NCBI RefSeq assembly: GCF_002845275.2
Contig: NZ_CP088149.1
Location: 2,228,501 to 2,292,500 of the forward strand
Length of the DNA: 64,000 bases
Direction: 5' to 3'
DNA from: Pseudomonas sp. S06B 330
GTDB lineage: Bacteria; Pseudomonadota; Gammaproteobacteria; Pseudomonadales; Pseudomonadaceae
Made by a program: the position numbers and the translations under genes. Shown here piece after piece: positions 54,835 through 62,840 of the stretch; within the stretch, counting starts at the first letter, position 1, and the number at the start of each line of letters is the position of its first letter. Below the pieces are notes generated by a model. The model saw only the letters and a program-made list of their open reading frames with translations. It searched no databases and had not been told where the DNA came from.

Positions 54835-56517
54835 ATGGCCAGCGTCAACATCTACCTGCGTGAGCAGCTCGCAGCCGTCTCCGCCAAGAACATCGCGATC
54901 GCGCCGGGCATCGACGACAAGAAACTCAACAACGCCGTCAAGGCGTTCGGTTACAGCGACAACCCCGCCAATGTCGTCGCCTTGTTCGATAACACCCTGT
55001 TCGGCAGCGGCAAGGATGGCCTGCTGTTTACCGGCGAGCAGCTGATCTACCGGGCCAGTTTCTCCGACCCCGTAGCCATCAGTTTTGCCGCCATCGCCTC
55101 GGTGCAACGGGTGGAAACCTGGGTGGGGAGCAAGAAGGACAAACTTGAGCAGTCCCTCCTGGTCGTGCGCGAGGATGGCAGTCAGGTGGTGATCAAGGAC
55201 CTGCTCGACTGCAACTATGAGGTGCTGGCCACAGTGTTGCAGGGGGTTGTCAGCGACTTTGACGACTTTCAGGAAGAGAAGCAGCTGATCCCCATCGATG
55301 AGATGCAGGAAGCGGTCAAGGTCGCCTACGTCAAGGCGATCATCAACATGGCCTATGACAACGATGCCGTCATCGATGAGAAGGAGTTCGCCGAAATCCT
55401 CTTGCTGATGACGCGCCTGAACCTGAGTAGCGAGTCACGCTTGAGCCTGCGTGCCTACATGACGGCAAGCGGCGAGGTGACACCCCTTGAGGACTTGCTG
55501 AGCCTGATCGATAGCCAATGCCCGGCCGGGCAGATCAAGTCCGTGCATATTTCCCTGACCAAGGACTTGATCAACCTGTTCTTCTGCACCGGCGGCACGT
55601 CAATCGAACAGTTCGCTTTTCTGCAAAAGTACCGTGGCCTGTTGCAGGTAACCGATGGCGAGATTGATCTTGCGGTCGCGGCCATTGTGCATGACCACAA
55701 CATGCTCAAGGACGATGTCACCGACGACCAGTTCGCCAAGGCCATGAAGGTGCTTTCAGCCAAGGCCGCAGCGGTGGGCACGCCATTGGCGGCGGTGTAC
55801 CTGTCGGGTTCGGTGGTGGGCATGTCCGCCGCAGGCCTGACCTCGGGGCTGGCCACCCTGGGCATGGGCGGCATGCTCGGGCTGTCGAGCATGGCCACCG
55901 GCATCGGTGTCGCGGTGCTGATCGGCGTGGGTGCCTACACCGGCATCCGCAAGCTCACCGGGGCCAACGAACTGACCCGCTCCAAGCGCCGCGAACTGAT
56001 GCTCAACGAAGTTATCAAGCAGACCCAGGCGACGATTTCCCTGCTCATCGAAGACATCAACTACATCACCGTGCGCCTTAACCAGGCGATTACCGCGCAC
56101 GGCGATCAGGATGCGCAGATCAAAAAGCTGATGAGCCACCTGAGTCAGATGACCAGTGCCGGCACCGTTCTCAACAACAAGGCCAGCGCTACCCAGAGCA
56201 GCGCCACCAAACTGCGGTGCGCGCCGTTCCTGGATGAAGGCAAGTTGCGCGTGCTGACTGCCGAGCCGACCAAGGCAGAACTCTTTGCCTTCATTCGCGG
56301 CTTCTACGAGGAACGTGCCTTTACCTTGGAGAAAGACGGTCAGAAAACCGAGGTCACCAAACTTGCCGTCAAACCTGGCGCATCACTGCAGGAACTGGAA
56401 AACCTGGCGAAGGCCTTTGAGGCGATCGGGTATTTCAACGTCGGCGATGTTCTCAAAAGTACGGCGGCCGATGTGGCCGGCAAGGCCAAAGACAAACTCA
56501 CCGGTCTGTTCTCGTGA
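54835..56517 (+). CDS. Unknown protein: PH-like and TerB-like domains with glycine-rich membrane segment
   Basis: 560 residues from ATG 54835 (AAGGA upstream). About residues 55-95 resemble a bacterial PH (YokE-like) domain (GLLFTGEQLIYRASFSDPVA). Residues ~160-210 look TerB-like (AYVKAIINMAYDNDAVIDEK then EFAEILLLM). About 313-372 is a long glycine/alanine-rich hydrophobic hairpin (GLATLGMGGMLGLSSMATGI then GVAVLIGVGAY), followed by a coiled coil (about 385-460) and a small C-terminal domain. Domain calls are by eye. The stop overlaps the next gene (GTGA), so the two proteins are made in step. Probably acts at the inner membrane; function unknown. The cassette seems separate from puuP, with which it diverges. 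Confidence 0.75.
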   Translation: MASVNIYLREQLAAVSAKNIAIAPGIDDKKLNNAVKAFGYSDNPANVVALFDNTLFGSGKDGLLFTGEQLIYRASFSDPVAISFAAIASVQRVETWVGSKKDKLEQSLLVVREDGSQVVIKDLLDCNYEVLATVLQGVVSDFDDFQEEKQLIPIDEMQEAVKVAYVKAIINMAYDNDAVIDEKEFAEILLLMTRLNLSSESRLSLRAYMTASGEVTPLEDLLSLIDSQCPAGQIKSVHISLTKDLINLFFCTGGTSIEQFAFLQKYRGLLQVTDGEIDLAVAAIVHDHNMLKDDVTDDQFAKAMKVLSAKAAAVGTPLAAVYLSGSVVGMSAAGLTSGLATLGMGGMLGLSSMATGIGVAVLIGVGAYTGIRKLTGANELTRSKRRELMLNEVIKQTQATISLLIEDINYITVRLNQAITAHGDQDAQIKKLMSHLSQMTSAGTVLNNKASATQSSATKLRCAPFLDEGKLRVLTAEPTKAELFAFIRGFYEERAFTLEKDGQKTEVTKLAVKPGASLQELENLAKAFEAIGYFNVGDVLKSTAADVAGKAKDKLTGLFS

Positions 56518-58004
56518 GCAATAAGCAGCCGCTGCACGATCAGGCCCTGGCGATGCTCGTGCAGAACCACCAGCTCGATGCCGGCCAGGCCCAGCTCGGG
56601 CGTCTTGACGGCGCCTTGGAGCAGATGCTCGCCGGGCAACGGCAGAATCAGTTGCAGCTGGAGCGCATGCTGGCCCAGGCGCAAGCCATGGCCAGTGAAA
56701 ACCACATCGTCTTTGAGATGGACGCGGACGAGGCGTTGCTGATCGACAGCAGCTTTTACGTGCAGGTTGATGAGGTGACGCTGGTGCATGAGCCGATTGC
56801 CTTGCTCGACAGCGTCGACCGCGGCGCTGCACGCGACTGGCAGGATTACCTCGATGAGGTGACGGCCTATGCCGCACGGCATGAACTTGCCGTCGCTGAG
56901 GATCCTTTCCAGCACCTGATGAGCACCAGCCAGCGCATCGCCCTGGAAAAGCGCATCAAAGACGAGTTTTCCCTCAAAGGGGCAAACTGCGATAAGTACG
57001 ACTACATGATCGCAGCCACCTGTGGCTTGATCGGTGGTCTGATCGATGTGTTTTTCGTTGGCTTGCCGGGGCAGGGGCCGCTGACGCAGTTCAGCGACGA
57101 CATGACCGACAAGGCCGTGCAGAAGTTTGCCGCCTGGAACGGCTGGACCGGGCCCAACGAAGGCAAAGACCCTACCGCCAGTGCCATCGGCTTTCTGGAG
57201 CGACGCTACAAGGTTAACTACGACCACCGCCACGGCGGGGACGTCGATCATCTGTTCAAGATGAGTACCAAGAACCACCACATCAAAAGCCTGGCCCATT
57301 CGCCGGACCTTGTGGGCTTGTTTTTCTCGATCCTTGACCAGTTCACCAGCACCGCGCATTTTGTCGACGGCGGCAAGTTGATCAGCGTCGACACCAAGAC
57401 CTTTGAGCTCAGGGGCTCGAACCTGGTGACCAAGCTGTTTGCCGCCTTTGCCAACTGGCTTGGCCACCTGTTTTCCGACATGGCCGGCTCCTCCGGGGCG
57501 ACGGGGCGTGGCTCGGGTATTCCGATGCCGTTTTACTCGTTGTTGCAGTTCATTGACGTTGGTGAATTCGGCCAACACCGCCAGACCTTTGCCACCGTCG
57601 CTGTCCAGGTATTTGAACGCGGTTACGATTTGCGTCATGGCATGGCATTGGCGATCCCGGTGCTGGTGACCGAACTGCTGACCCGCTTGATGTGGACGGT
57701 CAAGCAACGTTTCTACCATCAACAACCCTGGGCCGCGTGCATCCCCTCGGCGGCCAACCCGGAACTGCGGCGCATGCTGCTGATCGGCCACGGTGCCTTG
57801 TGCCTGGTGGACGGCACCGATGCGGCGCTACGCTCTGGTGGTGACATGATCCAGTTCATGCTGCGCAGCAACCTGGTGGCCTGGGCGCGCTTCGGCACAT
57901 TGGCGCTCAAAGAGCTCAAGGTCTGGTATCGCCAGGGTGACTTGGATATCGAGGCGGTGGACGGTTACCTGGAGGCCGAGTACCGACGGATGCTGGCGGC
58001 CTGA
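56514..58004 (+). CDS. Unknown membrane protein, partner of the preceding gene
   Basis: 496 residues from GTG 56514, overlapping the upstream stop. The N-terminal ~70 residues are glutamine-rich and helical (DGALEQMLAGQRQNQLQLER). One clear membrane helix lies at about 164-184 (YMIAATCGLIGGLIDVFFVG). The middle contains an unusual His/Asp-rich stretch (NYDHRHGGDVDHLF, KNHHIKSLAHSPDLVGLFFS) that could bind metal, and further hydrophobic patches. I do not recognise the family. The absolute overlap with its partner and the matching codon usage suggest an inherited two-gene module. Confidence 0.72.
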   Translation: MSNKQPLHDQALAMLVQNHQLDAGQAQLGRLDGALEQMLAGQRQNQLQLERMLAQAQAMASENHIVFEMDADEALLIDSSFYVQVDEVTLVHEPIALLDSVDRGAARDWQDYLDEVTAYAARHELAVAEDPFQHLMSTSQRIALEKRIKDEFSLKGANCDKYDYMIAATCGLIGGLIDVFFVGLPGQGPLTQFSDDMTDKAVQKFAAWNGWTGPNEGKDPTASAIGFLERRYKVNYDHRHGGDVDHLFKMSTKNHHIKSLAHSPDLVGLFFSILDQFTSTAHFVDGGKLISVDTKTFELRGSNLVTKLFAAFANWLGHLFSDMAGSSGATGRGSGIPMPFYSLLQFIDVGEFGQHRQTFATVAVQVFERGYDLRHGMALAIPVLVTELLTRLMWTVKQRFYHQQPWAACIPSAANPELRRMLLIGHGALCLVDGTDAALRSGGDMIQFMLRSNLVAWARFGTLALKELKVWYRQGDLDIEAVDGYLEAEYRRMLAA

Positions 58005-58006
58005 GC

Positions 58007-58972
58007 TTAAAGCCCCTTCAGAACGCCTGTAGAGGGTGCTGGCCAGGCCTTATTGGGCTCAAGCCCGCTTCTACAGGCCTCGAGAAACACCGACTCCGCC
58101 CGGCTCATGCGCTGTTCGCGGTTCCACAGCAGGTGAATGTCGACATCGGCAATCCCGGCATAGGGCGGCAGCGGCCATAACAACCCTGCGTCGACATCTT
58201 CCGCTACCACGTGCGCCGGCAAGCAGCCAATGCCAAACCCGGCGATCACCAACCGCCGCACTTCCTCCAGGCTCGGTGATGAGGCGACGATGCGCCCGCT
58301 AAAGCCTTGCTGGTCACGGAAGATGGTCAACGGCGAGAGCATGCCGCCAATCTGGTCGCTGGTGAAGCTGACGAAGTTCTCTTTGTGCAGGTCGCCCTCG
58401 GCCACGTTGCGCTGGCCGAACAAGGCGTGGTGCTTGCCACAGTAAAAGGCATAGCGCTGGCGCAAGAACAATTGCTGTTCCAGGCGCGGCTGCGGCCGGC
58501 GGTTGAGGCTCAGGCCCAGGGTCGCGGTTTTCTCCTGCAGGGCACTGACGATGTCGGAGCTGCGCATGACGTCGATTTCCAGCTCCACTCGCGGGTGCTG
58601 GCGATGGAAGTCGGCCAGAAATTCGTCAAAGCGCTCGGAGGCGATCCGGCTGATCATCAGCAGCCGCACTTTGCCAATCACTTCGTCGGCGGGTTGCTCC
58701 AGCACGCCGCTGACCTGCGACATTTGCCCGTAGATTTCCCCGGCCAGGTGGAAGATCTGTTCACCCACTTCGGTCAGGGCAAAACGCGGGCCGCGGCGGG
58801 CAATCAACTGGCGGCCCAATTGTTCTTCCAGGCGCTTGAGCGCCTGGCTGACGGCGGGCTGGGTCAGGTGCAGGCGCGCGGCGGCGCGGCTGATGCTCAG
58901 CTCCTGGCCGATCACCCGGAAGGTGCGCAGCAGGTTCCAGTCCAGGCGGTCGTTAAGCAGGCGGTCAGGCAT
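58007..58972 (-). CDS. LysR-family transcriptional regulator
   Basis: 321 residues. N-terminal winged HTH (LLRTFRVIGQELSISRAAAR then LHLTQPAVSQALKRLEEQLG) and a LysR substrate-binding domain from about residue 95. It is divergent from the MFS operon, with 169 bases between, the classic arrangement for control of a neighbouring catabolic operon. The last ~20 codons run through an inverted repeat (58026-58033 and 58070-58077), so the C-terminal tail EPNKAWPAPSTGVLKGL is probably repeat-derived and not part of the fold. Confidence 0.92.
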   Translation of the reverse strand: MPDRLLNDRLDWNLLRTFRVIGQELSISRAAARLHLTQPAVSQALKRLEEQLGRQLIARRGPRFALTEVGEQIFHLAGEIYGQMSQVSGVLEQPADEVIGKVRLLMISRIASERFDEFLADFHRQHPRVELEIDVMRSSDIVSALQEKTATLGLSLNRRPQPRLEQQLFLRQRYAFYCGKHHALFGQRNVAEGDLHKENFVSFTSDQIGGMLSPLTIFRDQQGFSGRIVASSPSLEEVRRLVIAGFGIGCLPAHVVAEDVDAGLLWPLPPYAGIADVDIHLLWNREQRMSRAESVFLEACRSGLEPNKAWPAPSTGVLKGL

Positions 58973-59141
58973 GGGCAGGCCTCGATGGCATCAATATAAG
59001 TGGTGCTAATAGTGCAGATAATAAATAGAAAATTGACTAATCATAGCCCCGAGACGAAAAATCGCCCGACACAGGCGCCACCTAGAGCGCCCGAACAGCT
59101 TGTTCTCTCCTGCCAGAAAAATAATCAAAGGAGCCTGATCC

Positions 59142-60446
59142 ATGCAGCCATCCGCTTCGCCCCAGCCCCGCCGGGCTGCGGCTGCCGCCTTTATCGGCAC
59201 CATGATCGAGTGGTACGACTTTTACATCTACGCCACGGCTGCGGCGTTGGTGTTCGGCGCCTTGTTTTTCCCCTCAGACGACACACTGTTCAGCACCATG
59301 GCCGCCTTCGGCACCTTCGCCGTGGGTTTTTTCGCCAGGCCGCTGGGCGGTGTGGTGTTTGGTCATATCGGTGACCGCATCGGCCGCAAGAAGTCGTTGG
59401 TGATCACGTTGGTAATGATGGGCGTGGTCACGGTGTGCATTGGTTTGTTGCCCACCTACAGTCAGATCGGTGCCGCCGCACCGGTGTTGCTGATCCTGCT
59501 GCGTATCGTCCAGGGCATTGCCGTGGGCGGGGAGTGGGGCGGAGCGGTGTTAATGGCTGGGGAGCACGCCCCCAAAGGGCGGCGGAACTTCTTTGCCTCG
59601 TTCGCCCAGCTGGGCAGCCCGGCCGGTTTGATCCTGTCGTTGTTGGCCTTTAGCGCCGTGACCCGTTTGCCGGAAGAGGACCTCATGAGCTGGGGCTGGC
59701 GCTTGCCGTTCCTGGCCAGCGCGCTGTTGCTGCTGGTGGGCCTGGCGATTCGTCTGGGGGTCAATGAATCACCGGCGTTTCTCGCCAGCCGCGAGCAAGC
59801 CAGTAAAACCAAGGGCAAGGAGCAAGCACCGGTGATGGAGGTGCTGCGCACCGCCTGGCGACCGCTACTGCTGTGCATCGGTGCCAATACCCTGGGCATC
59901 GCCGGGGTGTACTTCACCAACACCTTCATGATTGCCTACAGCACCCAGCAACTGGGGTTGCCGCGCTCGTTGATTCTCGAGTGCCTGTTTGTGGTGGCGA
60001 TCATTCAGTTCTGTATTCAGCCGATGGCCGCCTGGGTGGCGGAAAAAATAGGCGCTACGCGGTTCCTTTGCCTGGTGTCGCTGCTGGCCATGGCCTCGCC
60101 GTATCCGATGTTCGTCCTGGTCAGCTCCGGCCAGGCGCCGCTGATCATTGTCGGTATTGCCCTGGCGGTGGTGTGCATGGCGTCGTTCTATGCGGTGATC
60201 GCCGGCTACGTCAGCGGCATGTTCGAGACCCGCGTGCGCTACACCGCGATCTCCATGGCCTACCAGGTGTGCGGCGCTATCGCCGGTGGTCTGACACCGC
60301 TGGTGGGCACTTGGCTGGCGCACACGTTTGCTGGCCAGTGGTGGCCGATGGCGCTGTTCTACAGCGTGATCGCAGCGGTTTCGTTGCTCTGCGTACTGGC
60401 CCTGGCGCGCCGCCATGCCGCCGCCCATCGCCTGGAAATGGCCTGA
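59142..60446 (+). CDS. MFS transporter, metabolite:H+ symporter type
   Basis: 434 residues, twelve predicted membrane helices. The start AAAAFIGTMIEWYDFYIYAT and the loop FGHIGDRIGRKKSLVITL are signatures of the MHS family (ShiA/ProP/citrate-like). GIAVGGEWGGAVLMAGEHAP is the conserved helix-5 block. It imports an organic acid, amino acid or related compound with protons. First gene of an operon with an amidohydrolase and a deacetylase, which suggests an amide-containing substrate. Confidence 0.92.
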   Translation: MQPSASPQPRRAAAAAFIGTMIEWYDFYIYATAAALVFGALFFPSDDTLFSTMAAFGTFAVGFFARPLGGVVFGHIGDRIGRKKSLVITLVMMGVVTVCIGLLPTYSQIGAAAPVLLILLRIVQGIAVGGEWGGAVLMAGEHAPKGRRNFFASFAQLGSPAGLILSLLAFSAVTRLPEEDLMSWGWRLPFLASALLLLVGLAIRLGVNESPAFLASREQASKTKGKEQAPVMEVLRTAWRPLLLCIGANTLGIAGVYFTNTFMIAYSTQQLGLPRSLILECLFVVAIIQFCIQPMAAWVAEKIGATRFLCLVSLLAMASPYPMFVLVSSGQAPLIIVGIALAVVCMASFYAVIAGYVSGMFETRVRYTAISMAYQVCGAIAGGLTPLVGTWLAHTFAGQWWPMALFYSVIAAVSLLCVLALARRHAAAHRLEMA

Positions 60447-60473
60447 TTAGTGAAGCGTTCTGGAGAACCTGCA

Positions 60474-61703
60474 ATGTTGAAATCCAACGGTGAACGCCTG
60501 TGGGCGAGCCTGATGGCCATGGCTGAAATCGGTGCGACCACCCGCGGTGGCAGCTGCCGCTTGGCCTTGAGTGAAGACGATCAGGCCGGGCGCGAGTTGT
60601 TCGCCCATTGGTGCCGAGAGGCGGGCATGACCTTGAGTGTCGACCCTATCGGCAACCTCTTTGCCCGTCGCCCAGGTAGCGATCCCGATGCCGCACCGGT
60701 GATGATCGGCAGCCACCTCGATACTCAGCCCGAAGGTGGCCGATTTGACGGTGTGTACGGCGTGCTGGCCGGGCTTGAGGTGGTGCGCAGGCTCAACGAC
60801 CTGCACATCCACACCCGCAAGCCGCTGGACATCGCGGTGTGGACCAATGAAGAAGGCGCACGCTTCACCCCGGCGATGTTCGGCTCGGCGGTGTTCACCG
60901 GCAGCATGAAACTGGAGGATGCCCTGGCGGTGCGCGATGCCGATGGCGTCAGCGTCGCGCAGGCATTGCAGCGTACCGGCTACGCTGGCACGCGGCCCTT
61001 GGGCGGTGCGGTGGACGCCTACTTTGAGGCGCATATCGAGCAAGGCCCGATCCTTGAGGACAACGCCAAGAGCATCGGTGTGGTCAGCGGTGGCCAGGCC
61101 ATTCGCTGGCTCGACGTGCAGGTCGAAGGCATGGCCGCGCATGCCGGTACCACACCGATGCCGCTGCGCAAGGACGCCCTCTATGGCGCTGCGCCGATGA
61201 TCCAGGAGATTGAACAGCTGGCCTGTGACTTCGCCCCTCAGGGCCTGACTACGGTGGGTGAACTGAGTATCGCCAAGTCCTCGCGCAACACGATTCCCGG
61301 GCTGCTGCGCTTCACCGTCGACCTGCGTCATCCCCTCGACAGCGCCATTGATGAGATGGAACAACAGGTCACCAAGCGCCTACAAGCCATTGCCGCTCAA
61401 CGCGGCCTTAACGTCAGCATCAGCCGTCACTGGGTCAGCCCAGCAACACCATTCGATGCCGAGTGCGTGGCCGCTGTGCAGGCTGCCGTGGATGAACTTG
61501 GCTACGCGCAACAATCGATTGTCAGCGGTGCCGGCCACGATGCAATTCTGTTGGCGCGTTACTGCCCGACCGCCATGGTGTTCATCCCCTGCGTGGGCGG
61601 TTTGAGCCACAACGAGGCCGAAGACGTATTGCCCGAGGACGTACGCCAGGGCGCCGATGTATTGCTCAATGCCGTGCTGGCTCGTGCCGGTCGCAGCGAA
61701 TAA
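60474..61703 (+). CDS. Zn-dependent M20 amidohydrolase (allantoate/N-carbamoyl-amino-acid hydrolase type)
   Basis: 409 residues from ATG 60474 (GGAG upstream); an in-frame ATG at 60450 is the alternative. M20 metal motifs: MIGSHLDTQPEGGRFDGVYG, WTNEEGARF, FEAHIEQGPILE, SGAGHDAILLARY and VGGLSHNEAEDV. The HIEQGP and GGxSHxExE blocks point to the beta-ureidopropionase/allantoate amidohydrolase subgroup. It hydrolyses a carbamoyl or acyl amide, releasing an amino acid. Located 27 bases after the transporter gene. Confidence 0.92.
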   Translation: MLKSNGERLWASLMAMAEIGATTRGGSCRLALSEDDQAGRELFAHWCREAGMTLSVDPIGNLFARRPGSDPDAAPVMIGSHLDTQPEGGRFDGVYGVLAGLEVVRRLNDLHIHTRKPLDIAVWTNEEGARFTPAMFGSAVFTGSMKLEDALAVRDADGVSVAQALQRTGYAGTRPLGGAVDAYFEAHIEQGPILEDNAKSIGVVSGGQAIRWLDVQVEGMAAHAGTTPMPLRKDALYGAAPMIQEIEQLACDFAPQGLTTVGELSIAKSSRNTIPGLLRFTVDLRHPLDSAIDEMEQQVTKRLQAIAAQRGLNVSISRHWVSPATPFDAECVAAVQAAVDELGYAQQSIVSGAGHDAILLARYCPTAMVFIPCVGGLSHNEAEDVLPEDVRQGADVLLNAVLARAGRSE

Positions 61704-61713
61704 GGAGAAGCCA

Positions 61714-62781
61714 ATGCGTTGCTATTTCCACCCCGAACAACTCCTGCACCATCCACGCAGCTACTACTCCCGCGGCCAGATGCGCACCCCGCAGGAAGTC
61801 CCCGAGCGCGCCCGCCATCTATTGCAGGCGGCGCAGCAGCTGGGCTTCGACATCACCCAGCCAGAGGATGCCGGCTTGCAGCCCCTGCTGGCGGTGCATG
61901 GCGCGCCGTACCTGACCTTTCTGGAGGAGGCGCACCCGCGTTGGAAGGAAATTCCCGAAGACTGGGGCGATGAAGTGATGTCGAACATCTTCGTCCGTGA
62001 GCCCAATGCCTTGCGCGGTATCCTGGCCCAGGCCGCACGCTATCTGGCGGACGGCAGTTGCCCGGTGGGCGAGCTGACCTGGCGTTCGGCCTACTGGTCA
62101 GCACAGAGTGCGGTGGCGGCTGCCAAGGCATTGCTCAATGGCGAACCTGCCGCGTATGCCCTGTGCCGACCACCCGGGCACCACGCCCGCGTCGAAGCCG
62201 CGGGCGGCTTCTGTTACCTCAACAACGCCGCGATTGCTGCCCAGGCGCTACGCGAGCGCTTTAGCCGTGTAGCCGTGCTCGACACCGACATGCACCATGG
62301 TCAGGGTATCCAGGAAATCTTCTACGAACGTGACGACGTCCTGTACGTGTCGGTGCACGGTGACCCCACCAACTTTTACCCAGGTGTCGCTGGCTTTGCC
62401 GACGAATGTGGCAGCGGCGTAGGCGAGGGCTACAACCTCAACCTGCCGATGGCCCATGGTGCCAGTGAAGCAGACTTCCTCGCGCAACTGGAAATAGCCC
62501 TGGCGGCGGTGCGCGACTTCGGCGCTGAGGTGCTGGTACTGTCACTTGGTTTCGATATCTATGAACTGGACCCGCAGAGCAAAGTCGCCGTAACGGGTGA
62601 AGGTTTTGCCATATTGGGCGAGCGGATCCGCAGCCTGGGTGTACCGTGCCTGATCGTGCAGGAAGGTGGGTATCACTTGGAAAGCCTGGAGGACAACGCC
62701 CGGGCATTTTTTGCCGATGCACAAGATTGGCACTTGCCGCGTCCACTTCAATGGGGTCAAGGCGTGGCCATAGATATCTAG
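61714..62781 (+). CDS. Histone deacetylase-family amidohydrolase (acetylpolyamine deacetylase type)
   Basis: 355 residues from ATG 61714 with AAGGAG upstream. Class II HDAC fold: RPPGHHARVEAAGGFCYLNN (catalytic His-His and substrate tunnel), VAVLDTDMHHGQGIQEIFY (Zn Asp/His), VSVHGDP, LSLGFDIYELDP (Zn Asp) and EGGYHLESL (catalytic Tyr). The length and N-terminal MRCYFHPEQLLHHPRSYYSR match acetylpolyamine amidohydrolases such as AphA. It probably removes an acetyl group from an acetylated amine inside the cell, working with the transporter and M20 enzyme. Confidence 0.9.
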   Translation: MRCYFHPEQLLHHPRSYYSRGQMRTPQEVPERARHLLQAAQQLGFDITQPEDAGLQPLLAVHGAPYLTFLEEAHPRWKEIPEDWGDEVMSNIFVREPNALRGILAQAARYLADGSCPVGELTWRSAYWSAQSAVAAAKALLNGEPAAYALCRPPGHHARVEAAGGFCYLNNAAIAAQALRERFSRVAVLDTDMHHGQGIQEIFYERDDVLYVSVHGDPTNFYPGVAGFADECGSGVGEGYNLNLPMAHGASEADFLAQLEIALAAVRDFGAEVLVLSLGFDIYELDPQSKVAVTGEGFAILGERIRSLGVPCLIVQEGGYHLESLEDNARAFFADAQDWHLPRPLQWGQGVAIDI

Positions 62782-62840
62782 CGCATTACCCCGCACCCGC
62801 CAACCTAACCTGTGCGTTTCTCAACAGGAGGTTGAAGGGT

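Noticed and set aside
56340..57791. 483-codon minus-strand ORF under the unknown two-gene cassette
   Set aside because: It covers the overlap of two coupled genes whose composition and hydrophobic patterns are protein-like; the antisense translation lacks domains.
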